Below are positions 59,104 through 64,000 of a DNA stretch of 64,000 nucleotides, piece after piece; position 1 is the first letter of the stretch; the number at the start of each line of letters is the position of its first letter. The DNA is from Actinomycetota bacterium (lineage in GTDB: Bacteria > Actinomycetota > Thermoleophilia > Solirubrobacterales > Solirubrobacteraceae), in assembly GCA_009699245.1 (NCBI GenBank), contig WLOQ01000006.1:62001-126000 (forward strand), in the 5' to 3' direction. The notes under the pieces were generated by a model. The model saw nothing but the letters and a program-made list of their open reading frames with translations. It was not told the DNA's origin and did no database searches. The position numbers were made by a program, and so were the translations under genes.

Positions 59104-60371
59104 GCGGCCTCCAGCGACCGTGCGAGGCGCACACCGGCGAAGATCTGGCGGCGCTGCGGGAGGTCCCAGTTGCGGAACGTGCGGGTGGCGACGCGCGCGT
59201 CGGTCGCCCACGAGCCGCCGCGCAGCACCCGGTAGCCGCGGCCGAAGAAGACCTCCGAGTACTCCGGGTACGGGAACGCGCTGAACCCGGGATAGCCATC
59301 GAACTGCGTCGCCGTCCACTCCCAGAGGTTCCCGAGCAGGTCGAGGGCGCCGCAGTCGGCTGCGCCATCCGGGTGCGCGCCGACCGGTGCCGTGTCGAAG
59401 GCCGTCTGCCCCAGGTGCGCGGCGGGAGGCGCTGCACCGGACCACTGTGCGGCGGCCTCCCACTCGTGCTCGGTCGGCAGTCGGGCGCCGTGCGCCCGCG
59501 CGAAGGCACAGGCCTCAAACCAGCTCACGTGCGCCGCGGGACGGTGCGCATCGAGCGGGCGCAGTCCGAGCGCGGTGCGCTCGGACCACCCGGCGCCTGA
59601 GGACGCAGGCGCGACCCAGTGGAGCGGGTGCTCGATGGCCTCGTCGCTGCGCCACGCCCAACCGTCCGCGCACCAGTGCTCGCGCCGCGTGTAGCCGCCG
59701 TCCCCGATGAAGGCGAGCCATGCGGCGTTCGTGACGAGGGTGCGGCCGAGCTCGAACGGGGCCACGGCGACGCGGTGCCGCGGACGCTCGTTGTCGTAGG
59801 CGAAGCCCTCCGGCGCCGCACCGACCTCCAGGCCGGCCGGCGAGACGGTGATCGGGACGAATTCGAGGCCGGTGTGGGCGGCGTCGGATGCCGGAACGGC
59901 GGTGCGGTGCGGCGGGGCAAAGCCGTCGAGGCCGGCGAGGGTGATCGTCTGCAGCATCGTCTCGACGTGCTGGAGTTCGTGCTGGAGGACCAGCTCGTGG
60001 AGGATCGGGTCGGCACCGCGCGACGCCGTCACCGAGCGTGCCCGTTCGCGCACGGCGGCGAGGTACTCGATGCTGCCCGGGCCGTCGAGCAGTTCGACCG
60101 TCCCGCGCACGGCGCGCGGGGTCTCGAACGCGTCGTAGGTGGCGGCCAGATCAGCCCGCAGCAGCGGCTCGCCGCCGTGGCGGTGGACGAGCCACAGATC
60201 CTCGTAGGCGGCGATGTGCGCGAGGTCCCAGACGAGCGGGCTCATCAGCGGGTGAAGCTGACGCTCCAGATCGCCGCGGTCGATCGCGCCTGCGAGCGCG
60301 AGCGTGCGCGCCCGTGCGGCATCGAGCGCCTCGAGGAGCAGCGGGTCGTGGATGGCTGCGTCGGTCGCCAT
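59100..60371 (-). CDS. egtB: Ergothioneine synthase EgtB (hercynine sulfoxide-forming)
   Basis: 423 aa. N-terminal DinB-like helices with the iron ligands HxxxHxE in LQHELQHVETMLQT and an earlier His in PLVWDLAHIAAYED. The C-terminal FGE-sulfatase domain has LPTEHEWEAAAQWSG, LLGNLWEWTATQFDGYPGFS and VLRGGSWATDA. It joins a thiol donor to hercynine with O2 to make the sulfoxide. egtA, egtC and egtE are not in the window. Confidence 0.96.
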   Translation of the reverse strand: MATDAAIHDPLLLEALDAARARTLALAGAIDRGDLERQLHPLMSPLVWDLAHIAAYEDLWLVHRHGGEPLLRADLAATYDAFETPRAVRGTVELLDGPGSIEYLAAVRERARSVTASRGADPILHELVLQHELQHVETMLQTITLAGLDGFAPPHRTAVPASDAAHTGLEFVPITVSPAGLEVGAAPEGFAYDNERPRHRVAVAPFELGRTLVTNAAWLAFIGDGGYTRREHWCADGWAWRSDEAIEHPLHWVAPASSGAGWSERTALGLRPLDAHRPAAHVSWFEACAFARAHGARLPTEHEWEAAAQWSGAAPPAAHLGQTAFDTAPVGAHPDGAADCGALDLLGNLWEWTATQFDGYPGFSAFPYPEYSEVFFGRGYRVLRGGSWATDARVATRTFRNWDLPQRRQIFAGVRLARSLEAA

Positions 60372-60377
60372 GGGCGG

Positions 60378-60383
60378 TGGTTA
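60378..60383 (-). promoter_or_regulatory. Possible -10 TAACCA of egtB within pgl stop
   Basis: On the minus strand the TAA stop of pgl begins TAACCA, followed by 6 nt and ATG 60371. The last position deviates from TANNNT. Confidence 0.35.
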
Positions 60384-61061
60384 CCCGGAAATCCCCGCGG
60401 CCGCGGCGCGATCGCAGATGACGTCGAGCTGCGCCCGGCGCACGAGCGATGCGGGCGTCGCGCGGTCGGGCGTGCCGAGCGTGAGCGCCAGGGCCCCGGC
60501 CTTGCCCGCGCCCGTGACGAGCAGCAGGCGGGCACGGGCGCCGTCGATCGTCGCGCGTGTGAGCGTCACCCGATCCGGCGGCGGCTTGGGCGCGTCGTGG
60601 ACGGGGGCCACACGCCCGGCGGCGTCGAGCGCAGGGTTCTGCGGGAAGAGCGAGGCGGTGTGTCCGTCCTCGCCGAGGCCGAGCAGGACGAGATCGAGGA
60701 CGACGTCGGCGAGGCGCTGCTCGTAGGCGGCCGCGGCGGCCTCAGCGCCGAGCTCGCCTTCGATGCGGTGGACCTCTGCGCCCGGGGCCGCGAGCGTCTC
60801 GCGCACGAGGCGCGCGTTCGACTCCGGGTGATCGGGGCCGACACAGCGCTCATCGGCGAACCACACGTGGACGCCGCTCCAGTGCGGCACGAGCGGGCCG
60901 AGCAGCTCGAAGGCGCGCCGCGGTGTGGTTCCCCCAGAGAGCGCGACATGGGCGGCCCCGCGCTGCGCCAGCGCCGCGCCGATCGCCGCCGCGAGGGCGC
61001 CTGCCGCTGCGGCGGCGGCAGCCTCTGCGTCGGTGACCGTGATGATGCGGGCCGCGTCCAT
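60381..61061 (-). CDS. pgl: 6-phosphogluconolactonase
   Basis: 226 aa of the DevB/SOL type. VALSGGTTPRRAFELL (phosphate loop), WFADERCVGPDHPESNARLV, LVLLGLGEDGHTASLFP and a C-terminal RATPASLVRRAQLDVICDRA. Hydrolyses the lactone made by Zwf. It lies 29 kb from the zwf operon and 9 nt upstream of egtB on the same strand. The start ATG 61061 is 9 nt from TAGCGT on the minus strand. Confidence 0.95.
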   Translation of the reverse strand: MDAARIITVTDAEAAAAAAAGALAAAIGAALAQRGAAHVALSGGTTPRRAFELLGPLVPHWSGVHVWFADERCVGPDHPESNARLVRETLAAPGAEVHRIEGELGAEAAAAAYEQRLADVVLDLVLLGLGEDGHTASLFPQNPALDAAGRVAPVHDAPKPPPDRVTLTRATIDGARARLLLVTGAGKAGALALTLGTPDRATPASLVRRAQLDVICDRAAAAGISG

Positions 61062-61130
61062 GTCCGCCGAACGCTACCGGGGTGGCCGCCGGTTTCCGGC
61101 GGACTCGTCCGGTTCGGCCCACCCGCCCGA

Positions 61131-61136
61131 TAACGT
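61131..61136 (+). promoter_or_regulatory. -10 element TAACGT of glpX
   Basis: TAACGT gives a start about 26 nt before ATG 61170; the leader has no clear ribosome site. Confidence 0.35.
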
Positions 61137-61169
61137 CCCACTTCCGCCGTCCGCGACCCCGGAACCTCC

Positions 61170-62165
61170 ATGAGCCCCAGCACGCCGCCTGATCGCAACC
61201 TCGCCCTCGAGCTCGTCCGCACCACGGAGGCGGCGGCGCTCTCCGCCGCGCGCCTGGTCGGCCGCGGTGATAAGGAGGCAGCCGATCAGGCCGCCGTCGA
61301 TGCGATGCGACTCGTGCTCGGGACGGTCCCGATGGACGGCGTCGTGGTGATCGGCGAGGGCGAGAAGGACGAGGCCCCGATGCTCTACAACGGCGAGGAG
61401 GTCGGCTCGGGCAACGGTCCGCGCGTCGACATCGCCGTCGACCCGCTCGAGGGGACGACGCTCACCGCCAGGGGCATGCCGAGCGCGATCGCCGTGATCG
61501 CGATCGCCCCGCGCGGAGCGATGTTCGATCCGGGCCCATGCGTCTACATGGAGAAGCTCGCCGGCGGCAGCGACATCGCCGACCTGCTCGACCTCGACAA
61601 GCCGATCGGCGAACTCTGCGGCCTCGTCGCGGAGCGTCGCCGGGTGCCGATTCGTGACGTGATGGTCGTCGTCCTCGACCGCCCGCGGCACCAGGAGGGC
61701 ATCGAGGCGATCCGCGAGGCGGGCGCCCGCGTGCGGCTGATCAGCGACGGCGACGTCAGCGCGGCGCTGCTGGCCGTCAGTCCGCGCTCGCCGGTCGACC
61801 TTCTGTGGGGCGTCGGCGGCACCCCGGAGGGCGTCATCTCGGCGGCGGCGATCAAGGCGATCGGCGGTGGTCTCGTCGGTCGCATGTGGCCGCGCGACGA
61901 GGGCGAGCGCGCCGCAGCCCTCGCGGCCGGCTACGACCTCGACGCACAGCTCACGCACGACGATCTCGTGCGCGGGGATGACTGCTTCTTCTCCGCGACC
62001 GGCGTGACCGACGGCGACGTCCTCCAAGGGGTCCGCTATGACGGCTCGGAGATCGCCACGACCGAGTCGATCGTGATGCGCTCGCGCTCGGGCACCGTGC
62101 GCCGCGTGCACGCGACGCACAACCGCGAGAAGCTGCGCCTGATCGACCCCGAGCGCTTCGGCTAG
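61170..62165 (+). CDS. glpX: Fructose-1,6-bisphosphatase class II
   Basis: 331 aa. Motifs VRTTEAAALSAARLVGRGDK, VVIGEGEKDEAPMLYNGEEV, DIAVDPLEGTTLTARG, ALLAVSPRSPVDLLWGVGGT and FFSATGVTDGDVLQGVRY are the GlpX series with its metal ligands. Returns fructose bisphosphate to fructose 6-phosphate; together with pgi it allows gluconeogenesis and pentose phosphate cycling. Confidence 0.97.
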   Translation: MSPSTPPDRNLALELVRTTEAAALSAARLVGRGDKEAADQAAVDAMRLVLGTVPMDGVVVIGEGEKDEAPMLYNGEEVGSGNGPRVDIAVDPLEGTTLTARGMPSAIAVIAIAPRGAMFDPGPCVYMEKLAGGSDIADLLDLDKPIGELCGLVAERRRVPIRDVMVVVLDRPRHQEGIEAIREAGARVRLISDGDVSAALLAVSPRSPVDLLWGVGGTPEGVISAAAIKAIGGGLVGRMWPRDEGERAAALAAGYDLDAQLTHDDLVRGDDCFFSATGVTDGDVLQGVRYDGSEIATTESIVMRSRSGTVRRVHATHNREKLRLIDPERFG

Positions 62166-62169
62166 AGAC

Positions 62170-62919
62170 TCAGGCCGCCGCCCGGGCGCGCTCGCTCGGT
62201 GCCGGGCCGGAGGGGGCCGGGACCTCGGTGATGTCAACGAGGCTGCCGACCTTCGACTCGGCGAGGTCGAGGTGCGCGAGCGAGCGCAGGAAGCCGTAGG
62301 TCACGATCACGTGGATGCGCGACTGCGTCGCCGCGTACGCCCACTGCGTGAGCGCTGAGGCGATCCGCGGGTAGTAGTTCGCGACCTCGATCTCGATGTG
62401 GAGATTCGTGAAGGCCGGATCGTCGGTCGGTGTGCGCCGGACGAAGATCTCAAGGTGACCGTCGCCGTCGATGCCGGGCCGGGCGACGAGGACGCCGCGC
62501 TCGATGTTCCATCGCACGACGCCCTCGCGCTCATCCATCGCGTACTCGGGGCTGCCGAAGGCGAGCAGCGTGAGTGGGCGGCGGACGAGGACGACGAACC
62601 GTTCCGACTGCGTGTACTCGACGCGCACGAGGCCGAGCGTGCAGCGGCTGAGGAAGCGCCAGTAGGTGCAGGCGAGCCGCTCGAGGTGCATCGGGGACCA
62701 GATCGCCGCGACCGCTGAGGTCGGCATGCGCAGGTCCACCGACTGGACCGATCGAGCGGACCCGGAGGGGTCGACGGCGGTGTCATCGTGCAGCGGCCCG
62801 ATCACGACGTCGCCGACGCTCGACGGCGTCCCGAGCAGGCGCGTGGCGAGCCGCGAGAGCACCGCGTAGGCGGCGGCGAACGGCAACAGGATCCGCAGCG
62901 CGCGGCGCATGCGCGTCAC
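62170..62919 (-). CDS. Hypothetical protein with N-terminal membrane segment
   Basis: 249 aa, no family recognised. One N-terminal hydrophobic segment (ALRILLPFAAAYAVLSRLAT) is followed by a soluble domain with alternating strands (RFVVLVRRPLTLLAF; RWNIERGVLVARPGIDGDGH; TNLHIEIEVANYYPRIASAL), perhaps a beta-barrel or SRPBCC-like fold. GTG 62919 overlaps the stop of the upstream NAD(P)-binding gene (GTGA); an ATG three codons in is possible. Function likely tied to that neighbour. Confidence 0.75.
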   Translation of the reverse strand: MTRMRRALRILLPFAAAYAVLSRLATRLLGTPSSVGDVVIGPLHDDTAVDPSGSARSVQSVDLRMPTSAVAAIWSPMHLERLACTYWRFLSRCTLGLVRVEYTQSERFVVLVRRPLTLLAFGSPEYAMDEREGVVRWNIERGVLVARPGIDGDGHLEIFVRRTPTDDPAFTNLHIEIEVANYYPRIASALTQWAYAATQSRIHVIVTYGFLRSLAHLDLAESKVGSLVDITEVPAPSGPAPSERARAAA

Positions 62920-63836
62920 GCCCCGCCCACCGGTGCGCCGCCGAGCGCCGCGCGCACGGCGGCATCGAAGTCGAGCGCCGCGTCGTTCACCCCCGCGGGT
63001 GGCGGCGTGCGCACGATCAGCTCCTCGCTGAGTCCGTCGACGAGCGGGCGCGCGAGCCCCGGATCGACCGACGTCACGAACCCGACCCAATAGGACGAGA
63101 GCCGCGGAGTGAGCACCGGCACCGGGACGATCAGCGGCCGGCGGCGTCCGTCGGCCTGCGCGAAGCGCAGCATCATCTCGCGGTACGTGATGATCTCGGC
63201 GCCGCCGAGTTCGACGTCCGCAGGCGGGTTCGGGAGCTCCGCGAGTCGTGCGAGCGCCTCGACGACGTCGCCCTGAGCGACCGGCTGCGTGCGCGTGTCG
63301 ATCCACTTGGGGCCCACCATCACCGGCAGGCGGTGGACGAGCTCGCGCAGCATCCGGAACGAGGCGGAGCTCGGGCCGATCACCATGGCCGCCCGCGCGT
63401 GGACGACCTCGGGAGCTGCGCTGCGCAGGATCTCCGCGACCTCTTCGCGGCTGCGCAGGTGGGCCGATCCGGCGCCTGTGGCGGGGAGCCCACCGAGGTA
63501 GATGATCCGGCGCACCCCGGCCTCACGTGCCGCGTTCGCGAACGTCCGCGCCGCGCGTCGGTCAGCCTCCGCGAAGTCGTGGTTGCGGCCGCCCATCGAA
63601 TGGATGAGGTAGAACGCGACCGCCACACCGTCGAGTGCGGTGGTGAGGCCCTCGCCGGTCAGCACGTCCCCGCGCACCACCTCGGCGGCTGCGGGCAGCG
63701 ACGCCCGCGACGGGTCGCGCACGAGGCAGCGGACCCGGTGGCCGGCCGCAAGGAGCCGGGGCAGCAGCGCGCCGCCGATGGCCCCGGTGGCGCCGGTGAG
63801 GAGGATGGTGCCGGGCGCGTCGCCGCTCATGGTCAT
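62916..63836 (-). CDS. NAD(P)H-binding (NmrA/atypical SDR) protein
   Basis: 306 aa. Rossmann loop ILLTGATGAIGGALLPRLLA, RCLVRDPSRASLP, AFYLIHSMGGRNHDFAEAD and RIIYLGGLPATGAGSAHLRS, the form often annotated as complex I NDUFA9-like or DUF2867-linked. The Tyr-x-x-x-Lys active site is replaced, so it may bind nucleotide without classic dehydrogenase activity. ATG 63836 is chosen; ATG 63830 is also possible. Confidence 0.85.
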   Translation of the reverse strand: MTMSGDAPGTILLTGATGAIGGALLPRLLAAGHRVRCLVRDPSRASLPAAAEVVRGDVLTGEGLTTALDGVAVAFYLIHSMGGRNHDFAEADRRAARTFANAAREAGVRRIIYLGGLPATGAGSAHLRSREEVAEILRSAAPEVVHARAAMVIGPSSASFRMLRELVHRLPVMVGPKWIDTRTQPVAQGDVVEALARLAELPNPPADVELGGAEIITYREMMLRFAQADGRRRPLIVPVPVLTPRLSSYWVGFVTSVDPGLARPLVDGLSEELIVRTPPPAGVNDAALDFDAAVRAALGGAPVGGA

Positions 63837-63954
63837 GCACACGGTACGAGCTTCCGGGGGGCGTCGATGACCGCTCAGGACCCGTGGTCCGTACACCAGG
63901 AGTCAGGAGGTCCGCGCGGCCCCGCGCAGAAAGGGGTCTCTGACACACCGACCG
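63837..63954. other. 118-nt divergent intergenic region
   Basis: Between the NmrA-like gene and the terminal regulator gene. It contains AGTCAGGAGG and short G+C-rich inverted segments but no convincing operator. A MerR-type site would be expected here if the divergent gene regulates its neighbour; I do not see one clearly. Confidence 0.3.
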
Positions 63955-64000
63955 ATGACCGATCTCGCCATCAAAGACGTCGCAGAGCGCACCGGCATCG
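63955..64000 (+). CDS. Probable MerR-family regulator (5' end only)
   Basis: Only 15 codons are visible, MTDLAIKDVAERTGI, then the window ends. The pattern hydrophobic-x-IxxVAERTGI is the first helix of a MerR helix-turn-helix. Too short for certainty; other helix-turn-helix families remain possible. Confidence 0.5.
   Translation, partial: MTDLAIKDVAERTGI

Overview
The window is chromosomal DNA of a high-G+C actinobacterium (roughly 70% G+C by eye, strong third-position G/C, GTG/TTG starts). Two F420-type oxidoreductases, an actinobacterial-type initiator tRNA, ergothioneine genes, several acyl-CoA enzymes and a secreted domain of a type I associate with Solirubrobacterales (DTTAPT...DAAGN) make class Thermoleophilia the best guess; this is an inference from family content, not a database result. 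Coding density is very high, there are no insertion sequences, phage genes or CRISPR arrays, and no gene-free stretch exceeds 300 bases.

Layout: 0-1.8 kb, ECF sigma factor (cut by the window edge), tRNA-Leu(UAA), a DUF167 protein and an HxlR regulator. 1.8-7.7 kb, a TPP enzyme and a four-gene minus operon (NmrA-type reductase, Ddn-like F420 protein, 2-hydroxyacid dehydrogenase, Ppx/GppA) divergent from an F420-dependent LLM oxidoreductase. 7.7-17.3 kb, initiator tRNA, a 4-cresol-dehydrogenase-like flavoprotein, a P450 / quinone reductase / acyl-CoA dehydrogenase run followed by an FprA ferredoxin reductase, an SDR and two overlapping crcB genes. 17.3-21.4 kb, a degenerate kinase-like protein and a lasso-peptide-like RiPP locus: a 44-codon precursor, an HPr-kinase-like protein, a cyclase-type asparagine synthetase broken by one in-frame UAG, a PqqD/RRE protein and a nucleotidyltransferase. 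21.4-28.8 kb, secreted lipase, HARP/SNF2 helicase, acyl-CoA synthetase, PAP2 phosphatase, murB. 28.8-34.0 kb, a gnd-zwf-tal-pgi pentose phosphate operon. 34-37.7 kb, HdeD, typA and small proteins. 37.7-43.7 kb, an Rrf2 regulator and complete sufC-S-U-Rieske-B-D iron-sulfur assembly operon. 43.7-56 kb, LOG protein, Bcp, M20 peptidase, a c-di-AMP riboswitch controlling an NlpC/P60-type wall hydrolase, ArfB, a disulfide-reductase-like flavoprotein with rhodanese, acyl-CoA carboxyltransferase and acyl-CoA dehydrogenase, a metallopeptidase, LtrA and a frameshifted secreted protein. 56-64 kb, SDR and thiolase, egtB-egtD, pgl, glpX and a NAD(P)-binding protein, ending in a truncated probable MerR gene.

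A recurrent architectural signal is a TANNNT -10 hexamer placed 6-8 nt before the start codon. This points to leaderless mRNAs for about eighteen genes and was used to choose starts. The most novel content is the RiPP locus: the precursor has the exact Y-17/P-14/I-12 leader spacing of lasso peptides, but a 12-residue Gly/Ser/Asp core with no bulky residue, no visible leader peptidase, and a nonsense codon in the cyclase. Other points of interest are an 8-bp tandem repeat that shifts a secreted protein out of frame, tandem palindromes at the P450 promoter, and a flavoprotein that has lost one redox cysteine.
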